Shown here: in pieces, positions 1 through 11,051 of the stretch
Layout of the letters: the number at the start of each line of letters is the position of its first letter
Position numbering within the stretch: position 1 is the stretch's first letter
Program-made: the position numbers and the translations under genes
Assembly: GCA_033065855.1 (NCBI GenBank)
Contig: JAVXUO010001120.1
Span: forward strand, 1-64,000
DNA from: Escallonia rubra
Lineage: Eukaryota > Streptophyta > Magnoliopsida > Escalloniales > Escalloniaceae
Length of the DNA: 64,000 bases
Direction of reading: 5' to 3'
Notes under the pieces: model-generated
The model's input: only the letters and a program-made list of their open reading frames with translations
What the model was told of the DNA's origin: nothing
Database searches by the model: none

Positions 1-142
1 TACACAAGAAGAATCAATTAACCCCTAATTCTAAGCCATAAAACACGTGAACCACTATCAGTGGGATATGATAAGCATATTTCATGTGATCCACTTTTAG
101 TGAAATTTTGTCACAAACCAATAAGGAAGATATTCCTTAACA
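1..142 (-). repeat. 3' LTR of Copia-1, partial
   Basis: It matches 2575-2717 over its whole visible length. It ends at 141-142 with CA on the plus strand, so the minus strand begins TGTTAA. It is followed at 143-155 by the polypurine tract. The rest of this LTR, about 95 bp, lies outside the window. Confidence 0.9.
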
Positions 143-149
143 CTCCCCC

Positions 150-1613
150 TCAAGTTGGAGAGTGAATATCATGAAGTCCCAACTTGTTACGTAGTGTCTC
201 AAATTGATCTTTTCCCAATGCTTTTGTGAAGACATCTGCTACCTGAAAGCGGGTAGGTACATACGACGGTTTGATCATTCTAGCTTGTATTTTTTCTCGA
301 ACAGTGTGACAATCTATTTCAATGTGCTTTATGTGCTCGTGAAAAATAGGATTCACCGTAATGTGCAGAGCTGCTTGGTTGTCACAAAATAATCGTGTAG
401 GAGCTACCTGTGGAACCCTTAGATCTTGTAGAATATGACGTAGCCAAGTTAGCTCTGAACATGTATTTGCCTTAGCTCGATATTCTGCTTCGGCTTATGA
501 TCTAGAAACATTAGCTTGTTTCTTGGATTTCCATCAGATAAGAGAATTTTCAAGGAAAATGCAATATCCCGTGACTGACCTCCTTATGACACGACAACCT
601 CCCTAATCTGAATCACAAAAGGTTTTCAAAGCAAGATTGTTCGTGGAAGGAAATAGTAAACCTTGACCGAGAGTACCTTTGATGTATTTAAGGATTCGTA
701 TGGCCGTATCCCAATGAGGTTTACGAGGCTCATGCATGAATTGGCTAAGTGTTCGAACATAATAGACTATGTCAGGCCTTGTGACGGTAAGATAAATCAG
801 TCTGCCAACTAGTCTTCTATATTTAGTTGGATCTTTCAGTAAAATTCGATCTGTAGCAGTGAGCTTCAAATTTTGTTCCATTGGAAATTTGTCTGGGCGT
901 GCACCTAGAAGTCCTGAATCTTGTAAAATATCTAGTGCATATTTTCTCTGAGACATGAAAATGCCTTTCTTTGAACAGGAGAATTCAATACCCAAAAAAT
1001 ATTTCAAGTCTCTAAGATCTTTGATCCGGAAGCATTTGAGAATAAATTTTTTGAGGTGTTCAATCTCTTGAATATCATTCCCAATTAGAAGTATATCATC
1101 AACATAGATGAAGATCGCAGTGAATGAAGTACCTTTAGCTTTAGTGAAAAGAGGATAATCAGCTTTTGATTATTGATAACCTGCTCTCTGAATGGTCTCT
1201 GAAAATGTGAGAAACCAATTTATTGATGCTTGTTTGAGACCATAAAGGGATTTGTGGAGCCGACATACAATGTTCTCCCCCTGTCGGCGAAGACCAGGTG
1301 GAGGTTCCATATACACTTCTTCTTGCAAGTCCCCATGAAGAAAAGCATTTTGAACATCTAATTGGTAGGGGAACCAATGTTGAGCAGAAATAAAAGTGAG
1401 AAGACAACGAAGTGTAGTGAGTTTCGCCGTAGGAGAAAATGTTTCCTTATAATCGATTTCCTCAACTTGAGTATATCCCTTTGCGACAAGGCGAGCCTTA
1501 TAACGCTCAATTGTGCCATCAAATCTGTATTTGGTTTTATAAACCCATTTACAGCCAATAGGTTTATGACCAGCAGGAAGTGGAACCAAACTCCAAGTCT
1601 TATTTTCTATCAC
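150..1613 (-). pseudogene. Copia-1 reverse transcriptase / RNase H fragment
   Basis: On the minus strand the frame opens at the start of the Copia reverse transcriptase ([49 protein letters not shown]). The catalytic YVDD is encoded at 1095-1106. The domain continues through KYFLGIEF into RNase H ([19 protein letters not shown]) and ends with the usual C-terminal [10 protein letters not shown]. The frame is broken by a stop at 1170-1172 just after RAGYQ, by a TAG where the conserved Trp follows CDSD near 603, and by further stops near 500-540. This is a decayed polyprotein fragment with no expected activity. Confidence 0.92.
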
Positions 1614-1640
1614 AATACTTACAATGAAATTTTAAAGTGC

Positions 1641-2409
1641 GACAACTTTCAATTGTATGACCTTTTCTATTGCAATGCTCACAATGCTTTTCTTTGGATT
1701 TATTTGAGAAATTATTTCCACGTCTCTAAATTGCAGCCGCGATGGAAAAAATTTCAATTGGTTCCGATGCCATTTGTCATTGTGTTTCCTCTTGAATAAC
1801 AAGGGAATAGACTTGTCAAACATTAGGTAGTGGCGACATCATGAGGATATTTGTACACACAACATTATAGGTGTCGTAGACCCATGAGAAATGTATTAAA
1901 TGGTCTTCTTCCCTTTGCTCATCATGTGCTTTCATCTGGTTGCAAGTGGGAAGTGCTCGATATGTATCTAACTCGTCCCAAAGGCCTTTGAGTTTTGTGA
2001 AATAAGTTGAGACAGTCATGGTACCTTGTGAAAAAGAAGCCAATGATTTTTGAATCTGGTCGATAGCTGGAGCATTCTTTTGTGAGAATTTGTCTTTGAA
2101 ATCTTCCCACACTTGATAGACGGTCTTTGCATGAATGACTCCTTTAGCTAGATCGGGTTCTACCGAGTGAGTAAGCCATGATAAAATCATGTTGTTGCAT
2201 TGGTTTCACAGAGCGTATTCTGTTGGCTCATCTTTTTCTGAAGGTTGCTCAATAGATCCATTGATGAAGCCAATTTTGTTCTTGGCTGTGAGGCTATGAA
2301 TCATGGATTTACTCCATGATGGATAATTGGCTCCGTTTAATTTGATGGGTACGAGCAAGTGACCAGGATGATTTGAATGATGAACAAAATATGGATTTGA
2401 TGGATCCAT
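1641..2409 (-). pseudogene. Copia-1 Gag fragment
   Basis: The start is the Met at 2409, giving the N-terminal Copia Gag segment (HPGHLLVPIKLNG, NYPSWSKSM). A TGA at 2206-2208 replaces the conserved Trp before the QCNN-like segment. The frame then continues as the UBN2-type Gag domain (PDLAKGVIHA, VWEDFKDKFSQ, LKGLWDELD). Further stops lie near 1816-1840. A CCHC knuckle (CEHCNRKGHTIESC) is readable at about 1641-1690. The nucleocapsid segment runs almost directly into reverse transcriptase, so the coding DNA between them was lost. Confidence 0.88.
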
Positions 2410-2465
2410 GCCGAAATTGATGTTGCTTGAAGGTTTGGAATGAAGAAAACAAATACTAGAAGGAT

Positions 2466-2478
2466 GGCTCTAATACCA
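2466..2478 (-). other. Primer-binding site of Copia-1
   Basis: The minus strand reads TGGTATTAGAGCC, a one-base variant of the plant LTR-element site for initiator tRNA-Met. It lies just inside the 5' LTR. Confidence 0.85.
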
Positions 2479-2479
2479 T

Positions 2480-2717
2480 CTTAAGAAAATAAAGAAAAGA
2501 GATAAAGGAAGACATAAAGAGAATTGGCTGAATGTTTTATGTGTGTTTTTACATTGAGAAGCGCATGTATTTATATACACAAGAAGAATCAATTAACCCC
2601 TAATTCTAAGCCATAAAACCCGTGATCCATTATCTGTGGGATATGCTGAGCATAATTCACGTGATCCACTTTTAATGGAATTTTGTCACAAACCAATAAG
2701 GAAGATGTTCATTAACA
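2480..2717 (-). repeat. 5' LTR of Copia-1
   Basis: This LTR of about 240 bp ends at 2717 with CA on the plus strand and includes the segment repeated at 1-142. Its inner edge is set by the primer-binding site. A TATA-like stretch (TATATAAATACA on the minus strand) lies near 2567-2579. Confidence 0.85.
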
Positions 2718-3230
2718 CAAGGCGATGCGAACAAGGCTTAAACCCGAACGCCTTGTGGTCCTAGGAACCCTACCCAGCATAGACACCCCGAACCCCCTTG
2801 AAAAATAAACCCATCCACTAACTAGATAACGACCGGAGTACCACAACCACCTAAGCCGACGAGCAGCTACGAGCTATTTGGATGTTACTAACCAACCTTA
2901 GTCAAACTTTACCTACACTAATCACACAAATAAATAACCAACATATCCCTGTACCTATATACACATTTATTTGTCATTCACAGATCCGTATGCCTCAAAA
3001 GACTATATTTTTGCATCTGCGGCCCAATTTTGGCCAACTAAATAAGGGTGTTAAGGATATGTAAAATTGTGATCTAGGATCCTCTGCGCTGTGAAGGAGC
3101 GGTCAACAATTATAGGCTTTATTGGTAAAAAAATGTGTATCACTTGCATCTTTTATTGACAAATTCACTTTTTCAAGTAATAAATTAGGAGCTTTACCCA
3201 CCAACTCTACAATATTATCTCCCCCTCTGT
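2718..3230. other. Intergenic, nothing recognised
   Basis: No coding frame, RNA gene or clear repeat is visible between the Copia element and the CER3 upstream region. The segment at about 3300-3420 has several short CACTAAAA and TTTAGC-type motifs. It may be a worn transposon end, but no terminal repeat pair could be matched. Confidence 0.5.
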
Positions 3231-3242
3231 ACGTGACGTGGA
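3231..3242 (+). promoter_or_regulatory. Tandem ACGTG motifs upstream of CER3
   Basis: Two overlapping ACGTG cores (ACGTGACGTGG) lie about 670 bp before the CER3 start codon. ACGTG is the core of ABA-response elements bound by bZIP factors. Wax genes of this class are drought- and ABA-responsive in Arabidopsis, so the site is plausible. Function is inferred only. Confidence 0.35.
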
Positions 3243-3674
3243 TCCGTAAAATTGTATAAGTCGGTCCCAGTTGGCATTTTTTGAAGGATTACCCTATGAA
3301 CCTAAAACAGCGCCACAAACTAGTTTGGTGTCACTAAAATGTATAATTATTGCTAATTAAAGGCGTTTAGCAACAATTATAGGAGCCACTAAAAGCGTGT
3401 TATGCGATTTATTCTTTAGCGGCGTTTGATGCAATTCTCCTTTGGTTTTGGTTTCTGCTGGTGGTGTTTGTGGTCAGTGGAAAAACACAACACAAACAAG
3501 CAAACATGAAGGAAACATAGAGATAGTACAAGTCCATCAATACAGCTGTGCCATTTCGACGGACAAAACAAAAAAGGGAACATGTTGAATTGCATACATA
3601 TGAATGTGTGTAAGAGGCTTGATTAATAGCTCTAACTGTATTTGACTGCAACACAACCTTCCAACCTTTTTCAT

Positions 3675-3684
3675 CTATAAGTAC
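3675..3684 (+). promoter_or_regulatory. Possible TATA box of CER3
   Basis: CTATAAGTAC lies about 235 bp before the ATG, ahead of the CT/GT microsatellite. It is the best TATA-like match in the region. The transcription start is unknown. A pyrimidine tract ending in CAG at 3903 could also be the acceptor of a 5' UTR intron. Confidence 0.35.
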
Positions 3685-3763
3685 CCTGTTGTAGAAGTGA
3701 GAGTAAAACAGAGAAAAGTCAAGAAAAAAAACCTTGACTTCCCCCAAAAAATCCACTCTCTTC

Positions 3764-3764
3764 C

Positions 3765-3795
<31 letters not shown>

Positions 3796-3800
3796 TCTCT
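3764..3800 (+). repeat. (CT)n(GT)n microsatellite in the CER3 5' leader region
   Basis: A run of CT dinucleotides at 3764-3778 is followed by about nine GT units to 3796 and then more CT. Such compound repeats are common in plant 5' leaders and are usually length-polymorphic. Confidence 0.9.
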
Positions 3801-3912
3801 CACTTGTGTGATATTGTTATTCTATCTACATAACAATATAGTTTTTTCGTCCTTTTGAGGAACAATAGAAGGAAGAGGGACAACTGTGTAACTTGCTTTG
3901 CAGGGAACGAAG

Positions 3913-6900
3913 ATGGTGGCACCCTTGTCATCTTGGCCATGGGAGAACTTGGGCATTCTGAAGGTATTGTAGAAGCTGTGATCCACATAGCTCTTCAGGC
4001 TCTCTATGTTGTATGAATAACTACTGTTTCTATAATTTTCTAACGTAGTTTTACATTTTCTTTCTGTGTGACAGTATATGTTATATGCACCTTTTGTTGG
4101 AAGACTATTGTTTGCAAAAGTTCAAGAAGATAGCATAAACTGGTGTCTCCATGTTCTAGCTCTGTGTGCACTTAGAGGTCTCGTGTATCAGTGTTGGGCA
4201 TCGTACAGTACCATGCTTTTTCTGACCAGAAATCGCCGGATTCTTCAACAAGGAGTTGATTTCAAGCAGATTGACAGAGAATGGGACTGGTATAGCAAGT
4301 GACCTCTTTTTTCCAACACGCACACACTCACCCAGACAAATCCAAAAATAGAAGTTGACGCGTTGTTAAATAACGTGTTTTAGTTTTATTTCATTATTCT
4401 TGATATGGATTTTTGTGACGGGTTATCTCATATGTATGTCTTTTTATTTCTTCAGGGACAATTTCATCATTCTTCAAGCTCTCATGGCTTCCTTGGCCTT
4501 CTACGCTTTCCCAAGCATCACAAATCTTCCAGCGTGGGACACAAGAGGCTTCATTGCCATATTAATACTCCACGTGGGAGTTTCAGAGCCTCTTTACTAC
4601 TGGATACACAGATGCTTCCATGGACACCGCCCTCTTTTTACCCATTACCATTCACTCCACCATTCATCAACTGTACCCCATCCCTTTACTGGTAAACCAA
4701 CCGAAACCCATCCCCCAATTTAATTTCCTGTCCTCCCCCTTTCCTTAACACGTACGGCATTCATTCAATTCAGGACACGGAATTGTTATACCCTGGCAAC
4801 AAATGATGTTGCCAAGTAGGGACTAATAAAATAATGCATAAAGTAACAGCAACGACTTTTGATATTTATTTGAATGCTTAAAAGATAATGCTTAGTCCCT
4901 CGTCCCAAAAAAGTTTTACCTCTATTAAGAATCATTAAAAATCATAATTTTCTTACATATAAGAAAGTGTAGGCAGAAGAGATCAAATATTCGAAAGGGC
5001 AATCATTTTGGGTGCGTCCAAAAATAGTTGTGGTTTTTATGATCATACACTCGTACGAGTTTTATTATATGCATATAGGTCATAAGGAAAAAGGTTTAGA
5101 AAGTGAGGATCATAGTTTTTTCGAGATTTGGAGGCAATATATATATATGTATAGACATGCATGCGTTTGTTTTGTTCGCTAACGTCTCTTGCTTGAAAAT
5201 TTGACTATGGGTAGTGGTTGTTGCAGCGGGAAACGCCACACCCTTGGAGCATCTACTATTAGCTGGGGTGATTGGGGTGCCGATGGCAGGGTCTTGTCTA
5301 ATTGGATACGGATCAATAAGCATGATCTATGGCTATGTCTTGATCTTCGATTTTCTAAGGTGTTTGGGCCACTCCAATGTTGAGATTGTCCCTCATCGGA
5401 TGTTTGAGATATTTCCCTTCCTTAAATATATTCTCTATACACCAACGTAAGTACATCATCGTTCAAACACTTGTTTTTAGAGGACGCATGCTTGGAATAT
5501 TACACGTCATGCATTATAGAACATGGCTATTCAAACTTATGTTCTTGCAGCTTTTAACACTAATCTTCAAGGAGGACTCTTGAACTATATATTCTACGTT
5601 TATATCGGTAGTTTTAAAACAGAATTTTCTGTATCACACGTTATGCAACTCTATCCAAGTCCATTACATTATGAAAAGTTTGTAACAATATAAAAGTACA
5701 ATACGTGATGCATGATAGCCTATGTAACTCACTAGCACAAGCCCAAGCTTTCGCTTTTTCATATGATGGAGCCCATAAAGTTCCTTAATTTGATATGCCT
5801 AGCCTTAACTACATTGTAACATGTGGCCTTCTGGCAAAAGACACCTAAGCATGAAGTATCACAAGTCAGATCAAGAAACTAAGTTAGAATGAAAAAATAG
5901 TTGGTAGGTATCTGATGTGTCGTACCATAACTTTCCAACTAGAACTAAGTTGTGATTCAATTGTTTTGGTTGGGGTGGATTTTGCAGATATCACAGCCTT
6001 CACCACACAGATATGGGCACCAATTATTGCCTCTTTATGCCCCTCTACGATGCACTTGGCAATACCCTGAATACCAAATCATGGGAACTGCAGAAGAAAA
6101 TTAGTATAAATTCAGGTACATTACATCCCAACTCACCGGGCCAATAATTAATGTTACTGTGAAAGAAGTTTTTAATGACAAAAGGGTGAATTTCAAAAGA
6201 GTGTGAATCAATATATTTTCACTTTGAGTGCAGCATATTACAATTCTATATAGCTGTAACGTTCTTGAGAACGTCATTTTCTTCTCTAATAAAAGAATGT
6301 GACCGAGATCGAGAAAGATCAGGGCTGTTGGAATAATCTCAAACGTCCGACTGAATCTGTTGAAAATGATAAAATATTGTTTTTGTACCTTAGATGCAGT
6401 GCCTGGGGGAGCTTGGATGGAGTGCTTGCTGATTAGATCATTTTCTATATAAGCTTTTTGCCTGATATGTTTTGGTGTTTTTGTGTAATTAGTAGTTGAT
6501 AATTAGGAGTACATGTACTTATTAGCTTAACGGAATGAAAATGCCACAACAATGTGGAATGTAGGTAAAAATGGGAGGGTACCGGACTTTGTGTTCCTGG
6601 CTCATGTGGTGGACTTGTCATCTGCCTTACATGTGCCGTTCCTGTTGCGGTCGTTTGCGTCGCTGCCGTTCTGCACCAGAATTTTCTTAGTGCCTCTGTG
6701 GCCTCTGGCTTTTGTGGTTATGCTAGTGATGTGGGCTAAATCCAAGACGTTCTTGATCTCATTCTACAATCTAAGAGGCCGGTTGCACCAAACGTGGGTT
6801 GTTCCCAGGTTTGGCTTTCAGGTTTGTCATGCACATAATAAGAAGTGTCATTGGCTTGAGTTTAGCTTTCTTTTTCTAGCAATGCTGATTAGTGAATAAC

Positions 6901-9647
6901 CACACCTTAACTTTTTTTCTTTTTGCAGTATTTCTTACCTTTTGCTAGAGAGGGCATCAATAAGCACATAGAGGAGGCTATTCTTAGGGCTGATAGATTG
7001 GGTGTCAAAGTTATTAGCCTTGCTGCTTTAAATAAGGTTGGTGATCTCTCTGTCATGCATAAATAGATAGTCCAATGTTGAAAGGTATCTCAAGGTTGTA
7101 CACTGGAAAAAGTGACTAATAAACAAACTTGCATGTGCAATGGCAGAACGATGTTCTGTGTTTAGGACCAATCTGTTCCACAGATCACTGTTCAACGAAA
7201 ATGAACTTCACAGTTTAACAGTTCAGTGAAATTCATTACTAATGGACCTTGGCCCTCCATTTACAAATAGCTATGGCCTATGGGACATGCAGACAGAACG
7301 CTACTGGAAACTCAATCAGTTTGTGATCTTTTGCAGACGAAACTAGATCTGTGATAATGCTTTCTTTTTCAGTGGACTTCTAGTTCAAATATCTGGACCC
7401 TCAAGAGGCAAATTGTCGCAGAAACATTTACTGATAGTTTCGAGAGGCAACACCATAATACGAGGGTCTCGCTGTACAATTCAGAGAACTATGATGATGG
7501 AAATAAAAATTTGATGCCAGTCTACTTCATTATGCTGTAATGTCATTATACTGTAATGTCGATCACTGTATCAATTGTTTCACTTGATTTAATGTAGAAC
7601 GAAGCTCTAAACGGAGGAGGCACGCTTTTTGTGAACAAGCATCCAAATCTAAATGTTCGAGTTGTCCATGGAAATACCTTAACAGCCGCAGTGATTCTCA
7701 ATGAGGTACATGCAGATGTCAAGGAGGTGTTTCTAACTGGTGCTACGTCTAAGCTTGGTAGAGCCATTGCCCTCTACCTTTGTCAACGAAGAGTGCGAGT
7801 CCTCGTGAGTACTCTTTCTAGCTCTTTTTGCAGTCGTTGCTACTTATATTTCCTCAACACATCAAACAGAACTTAAACTTTGAAGTATGGAAAACCTGTT
7901 GGCAATTAGCACTGCTTACTGGATCCTGGCACAACTTCTTCATGGCTATAACTTCTGGTAATAAATGATTGTAAACGGATGCAAGTGCCAATACCCCACC
8001 ACATATGCAAACAAGTGATATGAGTAATAAATCATAAACTTCAAGAAATTAATTGATGTTGCCAGGGAAGAGTAGATACTGCATTTGGATTAGTCTCTTG
8101 ATTCATCTTAAAAGTGGTCAGTCTCTAGATTTAACACAATCAGAGGCAGTACACAGCAAAGTCAGCAATTAACATGGTTATAGCAGTTTCATTCAAAACC
8201 TGTACTGGCAGCAAAATTAATAGTCCTTGCAAAATATCTTCGATGTAACTTTCGGTAGCACTGGAGAACAAAGTTTTACGGGTAACTTTTAATGTTCATA
8301 GTCATGACTCATGCATGCTACATGTATTTTACTGAGTTGGGGAACACTGCAGATGTTGACTCTATCAGCCGAGAGGTTTCAAAAGATTCGGAAGGAAGCC
8401 CCACCGGAGTTCCAAAAGTACCTAGTCCAGGTGACCAAGTACCAAGGAGCCCAACACTGTAAGGTATACCAATTTTCTTTCTCCCAAGGTCAATCAGAGA
8501 AAGCATTTCAACACAGTGGCACGTATTTATCGCAGATCGTACTAATGTGGTTTATTGGATGACCGTGACAGGCGTGGATAGTTGGCAAGTGGATCACTCC
8601 ACGAGAACAAAGCTGGGCACCAACAGGAGCACATTTCCATCAGTTTGTGGTACCACCCATTTTGGCCTTCAGAAGGGACTGCACTTATGGTGACCTTGCA
8701 GCCATGAAGTTGCCTGAAGACGTGGAAGGGCTTGGATCTTGTGAGGTAACAAGAATTCATCTTCATTTGCTAAGGCACCGATTTCATCAGATCTTTTCCT
8801 ATTATATTGGCACCCTTTATCCGTTAACACCTTAACAGAAAAGAACCAGGATTGATATCTACACCGGCCCTATATCCGTCACTAAAAATTTCAAAAGCTT
8901 TTTACGAGAAGGCGGAATAAAGTTGGTGAAAAAAGGACCTTTTGTGGCAAAAGTATAGTATAAGCGGTGAAAAATAGAACGGGAGAACAAATATCTGAAA
9001 CTTAAATTCTTGACAAGAAGGATGTTCGAAAGCAAATATTCTGATGTTTGACGGATTTCTTCATGAGAAGGAAAGGTTTTGTACGTGCGTAGTAAGTTAC
9101 AGATACAAAAGAGAGGAACATGTTTCAGGGTTTAGTTTTGCTATACAGTACGTACGTACTTTACCACGCAAACAATGTGTATGCAGCTTGCCCTCAAATT
9201 CCACACTATTCAAGCATAAAGATGAACAGAAGGATTTATGTTAATATCAACGAAAGGGACTCGTAGATTTCGTAACAAAAAGTATGTAACAGTGATCAAA
9301 TTAATACTTGGAAATAGATATAGTAACAAATATAACATCTTTTCCTCAAAGGCAAACGATCAGGCAATTAATAAGTGGCGTGCTGAATTGACCTCGATCC
9401 TAGAAGCTAACTTTTATACTTGGTACCGTGGTGTGATTTATTTAACATGCTGGAACAGTACACAATGGGCAGAAGAATAGTACATGCTTGCCATGCTGGT
9501 GGTGTAATTCACAGCTTAGAGGGGTGGACACATCATGAAGTTGGGGCAATCGATGTCGACCGAATCGATCTAGTATGGAACGCAGCACTAAAACATGGTC
9601 TGAAACCAGCCTCTGGTGTTGTGAGGCAGACTCAGCATCCTGGCTGA
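3913..9647 (+). CDS. CER3: Very-long-chain aldehyde-forming / alkane synthesis protein CER3 (WAX2/YRE/FLP1)
   Basis: Eleven exons join in frame: 3913-3963, 4075-4289, 4456-4691, 5227-5446, 5988-6115, 6565-6821, 6929-7036, 7598-7804, 8353-8463, 8572-8745 and 9459-9647. They have GT-AG borders and encode 631 residues, matching the family length (about 630). The N-terminus [14 protein letters not shown] fits plant CER3. A fatty-acid-hydroxylase-like membrane domain carries His clusters HRCFH (140-144), HSLHH (154-158) and HSLHH (243-247). Hydrophobic segments lie near 120-138, 175-205 and in exon 6. The C-terminal half is the WAX2 C-terminal domain ([48 protein letters not shown]). In Arabidopsis CER3 works in the endoplasmic reticulum with CER1 and cytochrome b5, turning very-long-chain acyl-CoA into cuticular alkanes. 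No internal stop or frameshift is seen, so the gene looks intact. CER1 is the nearest alternative but is less similar at both termini. Confidence 0.95.
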
Positions 9648-9975
9648 AAAATGATGTGAACACATTTGATTGTAACAAGATGAATCCTTTTTGTTCATTT
9701 TTTACAGACTGAAGGCAAGAATTTCTTTCAATTGCAATTCGCCTAATTTGGTTCAGACGTAATTCAATAGAAATCCTTTGTGCTATATTGATCTAGATCA
9801 TTTGGTTTATACATGAATGAATCTAACCTCTCCACCGTAGCCAGCCTTTGGTTTTTTGCAACTGCATCAATTAACCTGAAAAACTACGAAGAATGGATGT
9901 TCAGTTTAAGAATGCCTTTCTTTTGCCACAAATTGAGAGACTTTTATTCATTAAATAGATTGTTAGGTCCAAAGA

Positions 9976-10380
9976 GTGATCCAACAAAGTGTTGCTTGAA
10001 TTATGAGAAAATGGGGTTTGATGAAGCTGGTATCCGGTGGATCACGGCCTGCTAGCTATCTACAGATAGCACGGCCTGCTAGCTATCTACGGTTAGCTTT
10101 TCGGTGAGTATTAATGAATGGGGTAGACCAGACACGGTGATCCTGTCTTCCATACATCCTCGATTTTTGTACCTAAAGGCTATCATTCTCAATTATTTAA
10201 TTTTTGCGTAAGACAATCAATAAATATTTTCTCAAGGTATCAAGATCAGTCGAAACTCTCCATCTATAAATCATCTCCTATTTGCTGATGACATATTAGT
10301 GACATTACTCCGCTGCCAAGTTTCTCTAGGAAATGCTAGCTATATTCGGGATATTCTACCCTGCTACGGGGAGGCCTTTG
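9976..10380 (+). pseudogene. LINE reverse transcriptase remnant, 5' part
   Basis: Conceptual translation gives KMGFDEAGIRWITAC, a typical plant L1-type LINE reverse transcriptase segment. After frame breaks it continues as GIKISRNSP...HLLFADDILV. The catalytic F-A-D-D is encoded at 10281-10292. The region between the two motifs is garbled and contains a 27-bp tandem duplication. The fragment stops where Copia integrase sequence begins near 10388. The 3' half of a LINE in the same orientation follows the Copia fragment at 12955. Confidence 0.75.
10043..10092 (+). repeat. 27-bp tandem duplication in the LINE remnant
   Basis: The unit starting CACGGCCTGCTAGC at 10043 is repeated at 10070. It introduces stops into the reverse transcriptase reading. 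Confidence 0.85.
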
Positions 10381-10387
10381 TTTGCTC

Positions 10388-11051
10388 TTCATGATGATTT
10401 TAGCCAAAAAAATCATGGGTCTATTTTCCTAAAGAAAAATCCGAAGTGTTTGGTGATTTTAAAAGGTTTATGGCACTTGTTGAAAATGGCCATAATATAA
10501 TAGCCACGATATCGGATAGAGGGGGCAAGTTCGTGTCAAAAGAATTTAGAGAATTTAGTCAAGAAAACCAGGTGCGTCGTCCTCTTTCACCTCCATACTC
10601 TCCACAACAGACCGACATAGCCGCAAGGAAAAACTGATCCATTCTTTACATGGCACGTTGCTTGTTGAAAAGCCAAACACTGCCATAAGAATTTATTGTC
10701 CGGTCTATTTATCTAGTAAGTGTCCTACAAGAAATGTTTGGGATGAAAGTTGGAGGGGAAAGAAGCCAAGAATTTCACACTTGCGGGTGTTTGGTAGCAT
10801 TGCACATGTGCATGGCCCAAATGCAAAAAAGAAAGAAGCTTGAGGACATGAGTGAAAAGTTCATCTTCATCGGCTATGACTCGAGTGCAAAAGGCTACAA
10901 GTTACACAATCCGAGCACTAGAAATACCATTTCAATTAGAGATGTTGTCTTTGATATGATGAAGAAAGTTCGTGGAATTGGAGTACTCAAGAGGACGAGC
11001 ATCACAATTTCTTCCCCTTTCACCAATAGGCTTCTGCAAAGCAACAAATGA
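10388..11051 (+). pseudogene. Copia-2 integrase fragment
   Basis: The reading includes an altered catalytic segment SDRGGKF, where the family has an Asn after the Asp and Glu later. The conserved integrase tail PQQTDIAARKN follows, then the linker HLRVFGSIAHVH and FIFIGYDSSAKGYKLHNP. A stop follows RKN near 10636 and the frame changes near 10800. The 5' part of the integrase, including its zinc-binding motif, is missing. Confidence 0.8.

Larger units (their letters stand above)
1..2717 (-). mobile_element. Copia LTR retrotransposon, internally deleted (Copia-1)
   Basis: The element lies on the minus strand and its 3' LTR runs off the left edge. The sequence at 1-142 is repeated at 2575-2717 with scattered substitutions, which identifies the LTRs. 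A primer-binding site matching plant tRNA-Met priming lies at 2466-2478, and a polypurine tract (GAGGGGGAG on the minus strand) lies next to the 3' LTR. The order Gag, reverse transcriptase, RNase H is that of Ty1/Copia. Protease and integrase are absent because the CCHC knuckle of Gag is followed within about 30 bp by the reverse transcriptase. The visible element is about 2.8 kb, against roughly 5 kb for an intact family member. Several in-frame stops show it is dead. Confidence 0.93.

Noticed and set aside
3300..3420. CACTAAAA and TTTAGC motifs that could mark a worn CACTA end
   Set aside because: No matching opposite end or target duplication could be found.
3409..3756. A 115-residue minus-strand frame with hydrophobic stretches upstream of CER3
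   Set aside because: No recognisable family, and it overlaps the likely CER3 promoter and leader; probably chance.
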